A stretch of 64,000 nucleotides of DNA from Gordonia terrae (GCF_001698225.1 NZ_CP016594.1:4836001-4900000); one strand, 5' to 3'. Numbered from the stretch's first letter, positions 10,742 through 20,054 are shown. Notes: a model not told the origin generated them from the sequence alone. Made by a program: numbers and translations.

Positions 10742-13700
10742 GCCCGGCGCACGCACGCGACGACCTCGGCGAGGACCTGCTCGACCCGGGATTCCGCGAG
10801 GGCGGAGGCCGCACCGGTCACCAGGACCTGCAGCTCCCCCTGCGCGGTCGGCGAGCCCTCGATCTGCAGCATCCATCGCGTGATCCGCGGGGGGAACACG
10901 TACAGATGACCACCCGCGCTCGGCCGGGTGATCGTCGGGACCCAGCCCAGGAGAACCGGAACCGGGAAGAGGCGACCGTCGACGACCGGGCGTCCCAGTG
11001 CGTCCAGCACGTCTTCCATCGGCCCCGTCGCCGCGCCGATGCACCGGCGGGTCCGCTCCACCGAGTCGCGCGCATCCGCTCGGGCGTCCAGCGGCGTCAT
11101 CGCGGAGATCACGAAGTCCCCCACGGTGTGCTCGGCACCCGCCGGCCGCGTCGACGCCGCGGTGGCCGCCATCACCCGATCTTGTCCGGTCAGCCTCGCC
11201 AACGCCTCGGACACCGATCGACCGAACGCCTCGAACGACGTCATGCCCCGCTCGGACGCGTCGGCGTGGAATCGTGTGTGGACATCAGCGTCGACGAGGG
11301 CTCGACGGCGGATCGCCGCTGACTGTGTGCGCGAGACCGGGTTCACCCCGTCCAGCGTGAACGATTGCTCGGGCGGCAAGCCGAGCAGCTTCTGCCACGA
11401 CGCACCGTCGACGCCGCGGTCGGCGCAGGGTGCGGGCGGCGAGATGGATTGCACGGCCGGGACATCGGCCCTGCGAGCGATCAGGTCCGCCTCCCGAGCC
11501 AGTGTTCCGAGCGACTGACCGTCGACCGCGATGTGATGGAACACCGCGACCGCGGCCTCCACATCGCCGTCGGCATCCGACAGGATGCGGACGCTGAACG
11601 GCGGAGTCACCCGGACGTCGAGCGTCGCCGACATCTGCTCGGCCAGTGCACTCAGCCGCTCGCGTGTCGGGTTCGGATTCGACTCCGAAACCACCTGCAC
11701 GGCACCATCGATCGCGGCGTCGGCGCCCCCCGCCAGCGCCCGCTGGACCGGCCCGGCGGGGGTGTCGGGGTAGATCGACCGCAGGGCAGGGTGCCGAACG
11801 GCCAACGTGCGGAGCAGTTCCCGCAGTTCGGCTGAGGTGGGTCGCCCGGTTTCAGGGGGAACCCATGCGACGCGGACGAGCTGCCCGTGCGGGTGCCCCG
11901 GCGCGCGTTCGACCGTCCGTTCCGCGGACGTGAGCGGCCGGTCGTCGTCGGACCCGGCCTCCCGCGGTGAGGCGATGTCCGAGTACACCGGCGCGACCAT
12001 CCGCCCGGCCAGTGTCTCCAGGTCGGGGGCGGTGAGTATGTCGTCGGGCCCGATCTCGGAATGCCCCGCCGCCGTGAGCGAGCCGACGACCCGCATGACC
12101 GCCAGAGAGTCACCGCCCTGCTCGAGGAAGCCGGCGAACAGGTCCACCGCGTCGGTTCCCAGCGCCTCACCCACGACCCGCACCAGGAGGGTCTCGTGCG
12201 AGCCGATGGGTTTACGCGCCGACCGGCGACCGGGGATCGGGTGGTCCGCCAGCTTTCCGACGTCGAGCTTGTTGTTGCTGGTACGGGGCAGCGCGTCGAT
12301 GCCGACGACGAGCGCAGGGACCATGTACGACGGCAGCACACCGGCGACCGCGCGACGCAGCCCGGGTGCGTCGACGTCCGTTCCGGTTCCCTGCGGCACG
12401 ACGAATGACACCAGCGCGGTACGGCCCGACGGCAACTCACGCAGGATCGTCGCGGAACTGCGCACACCGGTGCATCGCCCCAGCGCGGCGTCGATCTCGG
12501 CGAGTTCGATGCGCAATCCTCGCAGGGTCACCTGGCTGTCGCGCCGTCCGAGCACACGGACTTCACCGGCCTCGGTCCACTGGGCAAGGTCCCCGGTCCG
12601 GTACATGATCTCGTCGTCGGAGAACACACTCTTCGCGAAGACCTCGGCCGTCGACGCCGGGTCGTCGAGGTAGCCGTCGGCCAGTTGCGGACCCACACAG
12701 TGCAGGGTGCCGAGCGCACCAGGAGGCTGTGGCCGCCCCCGGCGATCGAGGACCGCCTCGCCGACCCCGACCATCGGCGGGCCCACCGTGATCGCCCCGC
12801 CCGGAGACAGCGGCGCGGAGATATTGATGCTACATCGAGACTCGGTGGGTCCGTACGCGTTTCGTAGTCGGACGCGCCCTGCCCACCGGTCGACCAACCG
12901 CGGCGAGGGCGGTTCGCCGCCGATGATCACCTGCACCAGGTCGTCGGCGAGATCCACGGGCAGGGTGTCGAGGACCGACGGGGTGACGATGAGATGGGTG
13001 ACGCGATGGCGTCGGATCAGGTGTGCGAGACCATCCCCGCCGGGAGTCGAGTTCGGCGCGACGACGACGGTCGCCCCACAGACGACCCCGCACAGCATCT
13101 CGACGATCCCGGTGTCGAAGGTCGGGGACGAGGCGTGCAGGATGCGTGACCCGGACGTGAGCGCATACGTCTGTCGGATCTCCGCGATCAGGGCGGGCAG
13201 GCCGCGGTGGGTCATGATCACGCCTTTGGGGGTTCCCGTCGACCCCGATGTGAACAACAGGTAGGCCGCGTCGTCGGGCCCGCAGTCCAGTCCCGGCCTC
13301 CGGTCGGCCTCCGGGGAATCGGGGTCGCTGTGCTCGAGATCCAGCCACCGGATCGAGCCCGGGCGTGGGGCGCCCGGCACGCACAACCCGACCTTGGCGC
13401 CCGAGCGATCGAGCAGATCACGCGTTCGCGCCTCCGGTGCGAACGGGTCGCCGATCGGCACCCATACGCCGCCCGCACACAGCACCGACCAGAACGCGAC
13501 GACGGAGGCCGCCGACCTCTCGATGGACACCGCCACCCGGTCGCCCGCACCGACCCCGGCCTCCACGAGCAACCGGGTCCCGCGATCCACCCGGCGGGCG
13601 AACTCGCGCCGGGACACCGAGACCTCTCCGTCGATGATCGCGATGGCCTCGGGGTCCGACGTCCAGTGGTTCTCGAGGTGGCTCACGGTCGGCGTGAAGG

Positions 13701-14991
13701 GCGGCGTCGGCGGCCCGCTCACGCACCGGAACCGCTCCCATTCGCCGTCGACGAACACCGAGTCGTCGGGAATCGTCGGGCCGCCATCCAGTTCAAGGAG
13801 GGTGGCGGTGAGATGTCGGTCGAAGCGTCGGGCGAGGGTGGCCAGCGCGTCGCTGTCGAAAACGGCAGCCGGGGCTTCCCAGGTCACCGCCTGACGCCCG
13901 TCCTGGTCCGCGGGGTGCAGGGTCACCGCGACGTCGGAGATCGGACCGGTCCGCATCACCTCGAGTCCCCAGTGCAGACCGTCGACGGCGGGCGGATCGA
14001 AACCCGGCAACAGGTTGACCACCGCGCCGAAGTCGTTGAGCTCCTTCCGGTTCCGCAGCATGTCCTCACGATGAAAACGCTGATGGCGCAGCGCGTCGAC
14101 CAGGGCCGACGACACGTCGGCGAGGGCCTGACCTGCGCCCCGGTCGCCGATTCCGGCGAGGCGCAACGGCACGACGTTCGAGACGGGTTGCACCGCCCGT
14201 AGACGCGCCGCCGAGGTACGTGCCGCCACCGGAAGACTCAGACCCACGTCCGGGGTGTCGAGGAGCCGGGCGCACAGACCGGCGAACCCGGTGACGAACT
14301 CCGCCGATGACGCGGTGCGCGGACCGGTCAGGGTGTGGGTGACGCGCACGATCGACGACGTGAGGCGCGGGACGGTACCGGCGAGCCGAGAGGGTTCGAG
14401 GGCGTCGAGTCGTCGCGCCCAGTGTTCCTCGTCGACTCCTCGGCGTCGCGAGTCGCGATACCTCTCCTCTTCGGCCTCGAGTTCGAGGTCGTCGGCGAGG
14501 GGCATTTCATCCGCCCGCGCGGCACCCGCGTAGACGGCGGCGATGTGCGCCATCACCCGCAAGGCGCCGGCGCCGTCGGTGAGCACGTGATGAACACGCA
14601 CGATCCACCGGTGGAGGTCGGGAGCGAGAACGTGCAGTTCACTGCGGAACAGCGGGAGTCCGAGGTCGGCGCCCGCGGGATCATCGAGGAAACGCTGCGC
14701 TCGCGACTCGCTCTCCGCCGCCGGGTCGGCACACGCGGACAGGTCCACGCACGCCACCGGGTCCAGTCCGGAGCCGGCGGGTTGCACGGGATGCGGATGA
14801 CCGTCGGCCGGCGAACGGTCCGGACTCAGACGTACGTCGCACCAGCCGACGTGGTCGAGCACTGCGCCGGCCGTGCGGCGGAGTAGTTCGGCATCGAGCG
14901 GGCCGGACAGGGTCAGGCCGAAGGCGACGACGTGCGAGACCTCGGGATGCAGCAGTTGCGACAGCCACAGGCCGCGGCGGGTGACGGTCAT
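10738..14991 (-). CDS. single-module non-ribosomal peptide synthetase (C-A-T-C)
   Basis: About 1417 residues. Domains in order: condensation about 1-405 (HHVLTDG near 134), adenylation about 430-905 (LFTSGSTGTPKG near 577, NAYGPTES, YRTGDLAQW, a Lys-bearing TSNNKLD), thiolation with the phosphopantetheine Ser in GGDSLAVM near 961, and a second condensation-like domain about 1035-1415 with HHIAVDG near 1150. There is no thioesterase or reductase, so release must be by the last domain, perhaps by transfer to an acceptor as in PapA-type acyltransferases. Aligning to GrsA by eye gives specificity residues near D-T-V-V-I-G-A-C-S, which I cannot tie to an amino acid. The ATG at 14991 has AGGGGG nine bases upstream; ATG 15012 lacks one. 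The stop overlaps the kinase start. The product is unknown. Confidence 0.9.
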   Translation of the reverse strand: MTVTRRGLWLSQLLHPEVSHVVAFGLTLSGPLDAELLRRTAGAVLDHVGWCDVRLSPDRSPADGHPHPVQPAGSGLDPVACVDLSACADPAAESESRAQRFLDDPAGADLGLPLFRSELHVLAPDLHRWIVRVHHVLTDGAGALRVMAHIAAVYAGAARADEMPLADDLELEAEEERYRDSRRRGVDEEHWARRLDALEPSRLAGTVPRLTSSIVRVTHTLTGPRTASSAEFVTGFAGLCARLLDTPDVGLSLPVAARTSAARLRAVQPVSNVVPLRLAGIGDRGAGQALADVSSALVDALRHQRFHREDMLRNRKELNDFGAVVNLLPGFDPPAVDGLHWGLEVMRTGPISDVAVTLHPADQDGRQAVTWEAPAAVFDSDALATLARRFDRHLTATLLELDGGPTIPDDSVFVDGEWERFRCVSGPPTPPFTPTVSHLENHWTSDPEAIAIIDGEVSVSRREFARRVDRGTRLLVEAGVGAGDRVAVSIERSAASVVAFWSVLCAGGVWVPIGDPFAPEARTRDLLDRSGAKVGLCVPGAPRPGSIRWLDLEHSDPDSPEADRRPGLDCGPDDAAYLLFTSGSTGTPKGVIMTHRGLPALIAEIRQTYALTSGSRILHASSPTFDTGIVEMLCGVVCGATVVVAPNSTPGGDGLAHLIRRHRVTHLIVTPSVLDTLPVDLADDLVQVIIGGEPPSPRLVDRWAGRVRLRNAYGPTESRCSINISAPLSPGGAITVGPPMVGVGEAVLDRRGRPQPPGALGTLHCVGPQLADGYLDDPASTAEVFAKSVFSDDEIMYRTGDLAQWTEAGEVRVLGRRDSQVTLRGLRIELAEIDAALGRCTGVRSSATILRELPSGRTALVSFVVPQGTGTDVDAPGLRRAVAGVLPSYMVPALVVGIDALPRTSNNKLDVGKLADHPIPGRRSARKPIGSHETLLVRVVGEALGTDAVDLFAGFLEQGGDSLAVMRVVGSLTAAGHSEIGPDDILTAPDLETLAGRMVAPVYSDIASPREAGSDDDRPLTSAERTVERAPGHPHGQLVRVAWVPPETGRPTSAELRELLRTLAVRHPALRSIYPDTPAGPVQRALAGGADAAIDGAVQVVSESNPNPTRERLSALAEQMSATLDVRVTPPFSVRILSDADGDVEAAVAVFHHIAVDGQSLGTLAREADLIARRADVPAVQSISPPAPCADRGVDGASWQKLLGLPPEQSFTLDGVNPVSRTQSAAIRRRALVDADVHTRFHADASERGMTSFEAFGRSVSEALARLTGQDRVMAATAASTRPAGAEHTVGDFVISAMTPLDARADARDSVERTRRCIGAATGPMEDVLDALGRPVVDGRLFPVPVLLGWVPTITRPSAGGHLYVFPPRITRWMLQIEGSPTAQGELQVLVTGAASALAESRVEQVLAEVVACVRRA

Positions 14992-15135
14992 CGCGGATCG
15001 CCCCCTGGACATCGTCTGGTGGAGCCGTGCCCCGAGATCACGTCCCGACCGTAGGTCCGGCGAGTTGAACGGACGCTGAAACGCGAGGTCCGGCGGTCGA
15101 CGGCGACCGCCGCCCGCGGTGCATCTCCCGCGGCG

Positions 15136-16227
15136 TCACGCCCCGAGCGCGCGGGCGAACATCGGCCAGGACTCATGCATCTGGTCCTCCCAGTACCCCC
15201 AGGAATGCGTACCGGTCGCCGGGAGCCGGACGACGGCCGGGATGCGGAGCGCGGCGAGACGATTCGCCATCGTCACCGTGCACGATCGTGCGGTCGCCTC
15301 CGCGAAACCGCCGGCGGCGACCTGCTCGGCGAGTTCGCCCACGTTGCCGGCAACTCGCCGGTCGGACAGGTTGTCATGCGCGCCGGGCAGACCGGTCGCC
15401 GCGCTGATCCACAGGGCGGGGGTGCGGCGAGCGAGCTTGTAGGCGTTGATCACCGGGTCCTGTGCCGCCCACTGCGGATCGCCGGGCGGCCCGTACATGT
15501 TGCTGGCGTCGGCGAGTCCGGGCACGAACGCCACATTGCGCAGGAGCAGCTGTCCGGTGGGCGACGCGGTGTCGGCGCATCCCGAGTAGGAGCCCACCGC
15601 CCGGTAGAAGCCCGGGTGGTTCTCGGCGATCCGGAGCACCGCCGTACCTGCCATCGAGATCCCCGCGACGCCGCGCGAGCGCCCCGGACCAGATCGTCCC
15701 CCGTGCGCGTTCTCGAACGCCGCGGGCAATTCCGACGTCAGGAAGGTCTCCCACCGCAGGGGCCGGGACGACTTCACGCCGAAGCGGAAGTTCGCGGCCG
15801 GATCGACGCGGCGCCAGTCGGCGTAGTAGCTCGCGGCACCGCCGATCGGGGTCACGGTCCACACGTTCTTGTTGGCGTAGAAGGAGTTGGCGTCGGTGGC
15901 GTGCGTCCAATCGTCGTTGTCCTCGCCGCCCGTCGATCCGCTGAGCAGGTACATCACCGGTGCGGCCTGGTTCCGGTTGGCCGGCGTCTGTACCAGCGAC
16001 GGGACCTGGGTCTGCATGGACCGCGACCACACCGACACCACCAGGTTCCGCGGCGACACCCAGGTCTCCCGGTACGGCGCGCCCGCGGTCGCCTTGGCGT
16101 AACGGACCCCGGCGAGGGTGTCCGCGGCCGCGGTACCGGCCGACGGCACCAGCAGCCCCGTCACACCGAGCACCGAGCAGAGGAGGGCAGCGCCGACGAC
16201 GATCGCGACATGGGACAAGCGAGACAT
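15136..16227 (-). CDS. secreted mycolyltransferase / antigen 85-like esterase
   Basis: 363 residues with a signal peptide (hydrophobic stretch about 8-30, cleavage expected near GTAAAD). Alpha/beta-hydrolase of the antigen 85 family, which transfers mycolic acids between trehalose monomycolate and arabinogalactan or trehalose outside the membrane. Nucleophile Ser in GISMAGT near residue 192 (antigen 85 proteins have GLSM in this place) and the catalytic His in the family signature GTHSWGYWEDQM near the C-terminus. YLLSGSTGGEDNDDW forms the oxyanion/substrate loop. ATG 16227 is chosen because AGGGAG lies six bases upstream; starts at 16257 and 16314 would add non-signal residues. Followed after 144 bases by the NRPS gene on the same strand. 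Family secure; which acceptor it uses is not known. Confidence 0.88.
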   Translation of the reverse strand: MSRLSHVAIVVGAALLCSVLGVTGLLVPSAGTAAADTLAGVRYAKATAGAPYRETWVSPRNLVVSVWSRSMQTQVPSLVQTPANRNQAAPVMYLLSGSTGGEDNDDWTHATDANSFYANKNVWTVTPIGGAASYYADWRRVDPAANFRFGVKSSRPLRWETFLTSELPAAFENAHGGRSGPGRSRGVAGISMAGTAVLRIAENHPGFYRAVGSYSGCADTASPTGQLLLRNVAFVPGLADASNMYGPPGDPQWAAQDPVINAYKLARRTPALWISAATGLPGAHDNLSDRRVAGNVGELAEQVAAGGFAEATARSCTVTMANRLAALRIPAVVRLPATGTHSWGYWEDQMHESWPMFARALGA

Positions 16228-16388
16228 CCACGGCTCCCTGGGTTCGGGCCGGGTCATCGACCCGGCTCCGCCATCGTAGGCACATCGACCTGTACCCAGA
16301 ACCGTTCGGGTCAATCGTCCAGAGCTGTCCCCCAGCGGAATCGGACGAATCGGTTATCCCCTCCGCCCGGTCGACGTACGGTCGGACG

Positions 16389-16871
16389 ATGACACCTCTC
16401 CTGCGCACCGCCGTCGCGACGCTCGCCGCCGCGGCCGCTCTCCTTACACCCCTCGCGATGTCGTCGACGGCGGCGAATGCCACGCCCTCGTCCGGGATCT
16501 CGGCGGTCAGCCTGGCCAAGGCGGACATCCCGGCGGATCTGCTGCCCTTCGTGCCCGACGGCGTGCACGTCGAGGTCCGCGAGATCACCATCGCTCCCGG
16601 CGGCACCACGGGCTGGCACTACCACGACGGCACGCTCATCGGCCTGGTCCGCCAGGGCACGCTCACCCATCCCGGCTCCGACTGCAAACCGGTCGTCTAC
16701 CGGACCGGCGAGATCATCCAGGAGCCCGGGGGCAAGGCGAACACCCATGAGGGAACCAACCTCGGGACCACCCCGGTCGTCCTCGACGTCCTGTACCTGA
16801 TGCCGCTGAACAAGCCGCTCTCCGAGGACGCCCCGGCACCCCCTTGTGCGACAGGCCCATCCGCTCCCTGA
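16389..16871 (+). CDS. secreted cupin-domain protein
   Basis: 160 residues. An N-terminal signal peptide (MTPLLRTAVATLAAAAALL..., cleavage near ANA-TP) is followed by a single cupin barrel: APGGTTGWHYHDGTLIGLVRQGTL holds the first metal-binding motif, and GKANTHEGTNLGTTPVVLDVLYL the second. Exported, probably periplasmic or cell-wall located. The substrate is unknown; many such proteins are annotated only as cupins. The last codons and the stop lie inside the first arm of an interspersed palindromic repeat, so the C-terminal PSAP may be repeat-derived. Divergent from the mycolyltransferase gene, with a 161-base spacer. Confidence 0.82.
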   Translation: MTPLLRTAVATLAAAAALLTPLAMSSTAANATPSSGISAVSLAKADIPADLLPFVPDGVHVEVREITIAPGGTTGWHYHDGTLIGLVRQGTLTHPGSDCKPVVYRTGEIIQEPGGKANTHEGTNLGTTPVVLDVLYLMPLNKPLSEDAPAPPCATGPSAP

Positions 16872-16994
16872 GGTGCGAGGAGCGCAAGCGACGAGCCACG
16901 AAGGGCCTGGTGAGGCACTTCGCGTGACCCTTCGAGGCTCGCTTCGCTCGCACCTCAGGGAGCAAGGAGCCTCGTCGCTCGCACCTCAGGGAGC
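16863..16994. repeat. interspersed palindromic repeat, three arms
   Basis: Left arm 16863-16905 begins GCTCCCTGAGGTGCGAG and ends CACGAAGGG. After a 22-base loop, the inverted arm 16928-16963 begins CCCTTCGAGG and ends CTCGCACCTCAGGGAGC. A second inverted partial arm follows at 16967-16994. The same element recurs near 29942, 31733 and 36714-36863. It lies between convergent genes, where its hairpin could end transcription from both sides. Confidence 0.8.
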
Positions 16995-17001
16995 GGGGGG
17001 G

Positions 17002-18303
17002 TTACGTCAGCAGCCCTCCGAGTTCGGTTGCGAGCGTGCGGGATTCCGCGGTGAGGAGTCTGCCGTCGCGCACCACCCACCGTCCGCCGACCATGACGTC
17101 GCGGGGTCGACGGCCCGGGCCCGCCCAGAGCAGTCCGTCCACCGGGTCCGGGACCCCGGCGTCGAAGACGTCCGAGCAGTCCCAGACGCACAGGTCGGCC
17201 GCGGCGCCGGGCCGCAGGTGCCCCAGCTCGGCGCGGCCGAGTCCGGCCGCCGAACCCTCGGAGGCCATCGCGAGAGCCGCACGGGCGGTGACGGGTTCAC
17301 CGATCAGTCCCGAGACCTGCACGGCCAGACGGGCGTCGGCGAGCAGGTGCCCGGCGTCGTTGCTTCCCCCGCCGCTGGTGCCGAGCCCCACCCGCACGCC
17401 CGCCGACATCAGCGCGGACACCCGCGCGACACCCCAGCCCATCGGCACGTCGCATCCGGGGGCATGAGTCGCCGACGCGCCTGATCGCGCGAGCACGCCG
17501 ACTTCGTCGTCGGTGATGTCGCACAGGTGCGCCACCGTGACGTCGTCATCGAGCCAACCCCACTCCTCGAGGAGGGCGAGGGGGCGTCGACCGTATCGTT
17601 CCGCGGCGACCTGCACATCGATCTGCTCGTTGGCCTGCGTGCGGCGACGGAGGCGGAGCCGGGCCGCCACCTCGGCGAGCGTCGCGAACGTCTCCGGCCC
17701 GTCGGCGTGTACACCCGACGGCCCGACGGCCAGCTGGAGCATGCCGTCAGCGCTCGTCCCTCCCGCTGCCGCACCGAGATACATCCGATGGATGTCCTCG
17801 ACCGATGCGGCAGCCAGATCCGGGTCGTCACGAGCGGTGCCCCGCACGAACACGAGCCGTGCGCCGACCCGCGCGGCGGCACCGATCGTCGCACCCGCCA
17901 GCGCGACCGGGTCCTGATCCCGTGGCCAGGTGAGGTGGTGGTCGGCCACCGTGGTCACACCGCACAGCAGCGATTCCGCGAGTCCGACGGACGCCGCCGC
18001 GGCGGTGAGTTCAGGGTCCACACCGATCGACGAATAGCGCTGCGCCATCGAGTCGAGCCACTGCGACATCGGGACGGATCGACTCTCCGGGCGCGATCGG
18101 AACGCGGTCTGCAACAGATGATGGTGGGCGTTCACCAGGCCGGGGGTGACCACGCACCCCGAGACGTCGACGACCTGATCTGCCCCGTCCTGTCGGTCGG
18201 CGCCGTTGCCGATCCACCCGTCCACCACGACGACCGGGTCCCGCGCGACCGTCGAGGCGTCGCGCAGCACCGCCGCGGCCCCGGTGAGCACGGTCGTGGT
18301 CAC
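17002..18303 (-). CDS. TrzA/AtzB-type amidohydrolase, 8-oxoguanine deaminase-like, with altered metal site
   Basis: 433 residues, amidohydrolase superfamily subtype III (aminohydrolases acting on purines, s-triazines and related rings). The HxH metal motif is in VNAHHHLLQTAFR, a third His in VAHLCDI, and HAPGCDVPMG follows as in 8-oxoguanine deaminases. The metal-binding Asp normally found in the GVDGSxSND motif is absent: the sequence reads LGTSGGGSND, with Ser in its place. The enzyme may therefore be inactive or use a different centre. The GTG at 18303 shares a GTGA with the stop of the reductase gene upstream, which fixes the start and shows co-translation. Third gene of the minus-strand arm of the catabolic island. 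Family sure, substrate unknown. Confidence 0.83.
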   Translation of the reverse strand: MTTTVLTGAAAVLRDASTVARDPVVVVDGWIGNGADRQDGADQVVDVSGCVVTPGLVNAHHHLLQTAFRSRPESRSVPMSQWLDSMAQRYSSIGVDPELTAAAASVGLAESLLCGVTTVADHHLTWPRDQDPVALAGATIGAAARVGARLVFVRGTARDDPDLAAASVEDIHRMYLGAAAGGTSADGMLQLAVGPSGVHADGPETFATLAEVAARLRLRRRTQANEQIDVQVAAERYGRRPLALLEEWGWLDDDVTVAHLCDITDDEVGVLARSGASATHAPGCDVPMGWGVARVSALMSAGVRVGLGTSGGGSNDAGHLLADARLAVQVSGLIGEPVTARAALAMASEGSAAGLGRAELGHLRPGAAADLCVWDCSDVFDAGVPDPVDGLLWAGPGRRPRDVMVGGRWVVRDGRLLTAESRTLATELGGLLT

Positions 18304-19265
18304 AGTTCGAGAACCAATCGGCCACTCGTGCACCGAGACACGCAGATCATCATGGACTCGTTCTCGGACCTCTCCTCCGGGGACAGGATCGAGTCCCGAT
18401 GGTCCACCTCGCCGCTGACAACCCCCGTCTCACAGGTTCCGCACACCCCCTCGCGACACGACGAGGGTGCCACCACCCCACGCCCATCCAGGACGTCGAG
18501 GATGGTGCGGTCCGCCGGCACCGTCACCGTCACACCCGAGAAGGCGAGCGAGAGTTCGAACTCCGCGTTGGCCTCGGACTCCGTCGACGTCGCGGTGAAC
18601 TTCTCCGCGAACGAATCGACCGCCGGTTGCGGTTCACACACGCGCGCAACCGCATCCAGCATCGACGGCGGGCCGCACGTGTACACGGCGGTACCGCGTG
18701 CCAGCCCGGCGAGCACGTCGCCGACATCCAGGCGACCCGATCTACCCGACTCGTGGACCGTCACCTGCCCGGGGTACCTGGACTCGACGTCCTCGACGAA
18801 GGCCATGTCCGCGCGGGACCGCCCGACGTACACGAGCCGCCACGGCCGGCCCGAGCGGTGGGCCTCGTCGACGAGGGCGAGGACGGGAGTGATGCCGATG
18901 CCGCCCGCCACGAACACGTACCCGAGTGCGCGTGTCAACGCGAAGTGGTTGCGCGGCATACTGATCGTCACCTCGGCGCCGACCTCGACGTCGTCGTGCG
19001 CGGAGACCGAACCCCCGCGGCTGTCGAGCCGGCGTTCGACGGCGATCCGATACTTGTCCGTGTCATCGGGCGCGGACAGCAGCGAGTACTGCCTCACCGG
19101 TCCGGCAGGCGTGTGGAGATCGATGTGCGAACCGGCGGTCCACGGCGGCAGCGCCTCACCTCCGGACGACGTGAGGACGAATTCGTCCACCCGCCGGGCG
19201 ATCCGGCGCCGAGACACCACACGAACACGTACGGTGTCCTGGATGTCGTTCACTGACAATGACAT
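18300..19265 (-). CDS. VanB/phthalate dioxygenase reductase-type ferredoxin reductase
   Basis: 321 residues: FMN-binding barrel about 10-110 (RQYSLLSAP), NAD-binding domain about 110-225 (FVAGGIGITPVLAL, YTCGPPSML) and a C-terminal plant-type 2Fe-2S ferredoxin domain about 235-320 with CREGVCGTC and a fourth Cys in CVSRC. This is the class IA order (FMN, NAD, 2Fe-2S) that feeds electrons to Rieske oxygenases such as vanillate demethylase. No oxygenase component is encoded next to it, so its partner is elsewhere or it serves another enzyme of the island. ATG 19265 has GAGGAG seven bases upstream. Its stop overlaps the start of the downstream amidohydrolase. Confidence 0.88.
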   Translation of the reverse strand: MSLSVNDIQDTVRVRVVSRRRIARRVDEFVLTSSGGEALPPWTAGSHIDLHTPAGPVRQYSLLSAPDDTDKYRIAVERRLDSRGGSVSAHDDVEVGAEVTISMPRNHFALTRALGYVFVAGGIGITPVLALVDEAHRSGRPWRLVYVGRSRADMAFVEDVESRYPGQVTVHESGRSGRLDVGDVLAGLARGTAVYTCGPPSMLDAVARVCEPQPAVDSFAEKFTATSTESEANAEFELSLAFSGVTVTVPADRTILDVLDGRGVVAPSSCREGVCGTCETGVVSGEVDHRDSILSPEERSENESMMICVSRCTSGRLVLEL

Positions 19266-19334
19266 CGGAGATCTCCTCGATACTTCGACCTCCGCCGGAA
19301 TCCCAGCCACGGGAACCAGCCCCACCACCGCGGG

Positions 19335-19940
19335 TCAGGGCACCTGCGCCGACGCCTGGACAACGATCAGGCGAGCAGCCACGGCACCGATGAGCCGCCA
19401 TCGGTGGGGAATGCCGCCAGCGTAGTAAAGGCTGTCGCCTCTTCGCAATTCGAGAACACTGTCATCCCCGAGGTCCACCTCGATCTCGCCGTCGACGACG
19501 TGCAGCCATTCGTCCTGCTCGTGCTGGAAGTACTCGCCGTGGTCCCTCCTGTTCAACAACTGCTCCTGCGGGAAGAAGACGGCGTCGCCGCGGACGAGCA
19601 GGCGCGCATATCCGGCGTTGTCCCCGGCCTGCGGGAGGGTCGCGCCCTCTCCCGCGCGTACCAGTTGTGCCCCCATCGGTGCCGCGGGCGGGACTCCTGC
19701 CACGTGCGTGGGATCGGCGGCCAGCATGAGACTCACCTGCGTGGTGTCCAGGGCTCGGGCGATCCGTTCCAGCGTCGTCATGCTCGGACGCGCGTAACCG
19801 CGCTCGAGCTGGGACAGGAACGGGTGCGAGATACCGGCCTGTGCAGCCAGATTCGCCAGTGTGAGGCCGTGCTGCTTACGGCGTCGGCGGATTTCGGTAC
19901 CGAGTGACACCTGCGCGAGATCCGGCTCATCGAGCGCCAT
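19335..19940 (-). CDS. XRE-family regulator with C-terminal cupin
   Basis: 201 residues. Helix-turn-helix about 14-68 (IRRRRKQHGLTLANLAAQAGIS, then FLSQLERGYARPSMTTLERIARAL) and a cupin sensor domain about 125-195 (EYFQHEQDEWLHVVDGEIEV, GDSLYYAGGIPHRWR). Regulators of this type usually bind a small ligand in the cupin and control a neighbouring catabolic operon. It is divergent from the eight-gene operon starting at 20158 and 69 bases ahead of the reductase gene, so control of both arms is the natural inference. ATG 19940; GGAGG lies about 13 bases upstream, which is rather far. Confidence 0.88.
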   Translation of the reverse strand: MALDEPDLAQVSLGTEIRRRRKQHGLTLANLAAQAGISHPFLSQLERGYARPSMTTLERIARALDTTQVSLMLAADPTHVAGVPPAAPMGAQLVRAGEGATLPQAGDNAGYARLLVRGDAVFFPQEQLLNRRDHGEYFQHEQDEWLHVVDGEIEVDLGDDSVLELRRGDSLYYAGGIPHRWRLIGAVAARLIVVQASAQVP

Positions 19941-20039
19941 GCGGCCACCCCTTCCTCCGGCGAGAAATCGCCACCGATGGTTACACGCCCGCAGCGCTGG
20001 TTAACGTCGCGGCAACAGCGCATTCCTATATTCGGTCGT

Positions 20040-20054
20040 GTTGACGTGATCAAC
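20040..20054. promoter_or_regulatory. candidate operator in the divergent catabolic promoter region
   Basis: Inverted repeat GTTGA-N5-TCAAC in the 217-base spacer between the XRE-cupin gene and the amidohydrolase operon. A TATATT sequence lies a few bases before it. Symmetry and position suit a binding site for the divergent regulator, but short repeats also occur by chance. Confidence 0.35.

Noticed and set aside
11100..15000. NRPS as part of the siderophore system with the iron-box gene
   Set aside because: The genes are about 50 kb apart with no salicylate, hydroxamate or export genes between; the link would be guesswork.
15374..16609. Long minus-strand frame across the mycolyltransferase region
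   Set aside because: Frame-shifted reading of the antigen 85-like gene; rich in Arg and Gly and without a fold.
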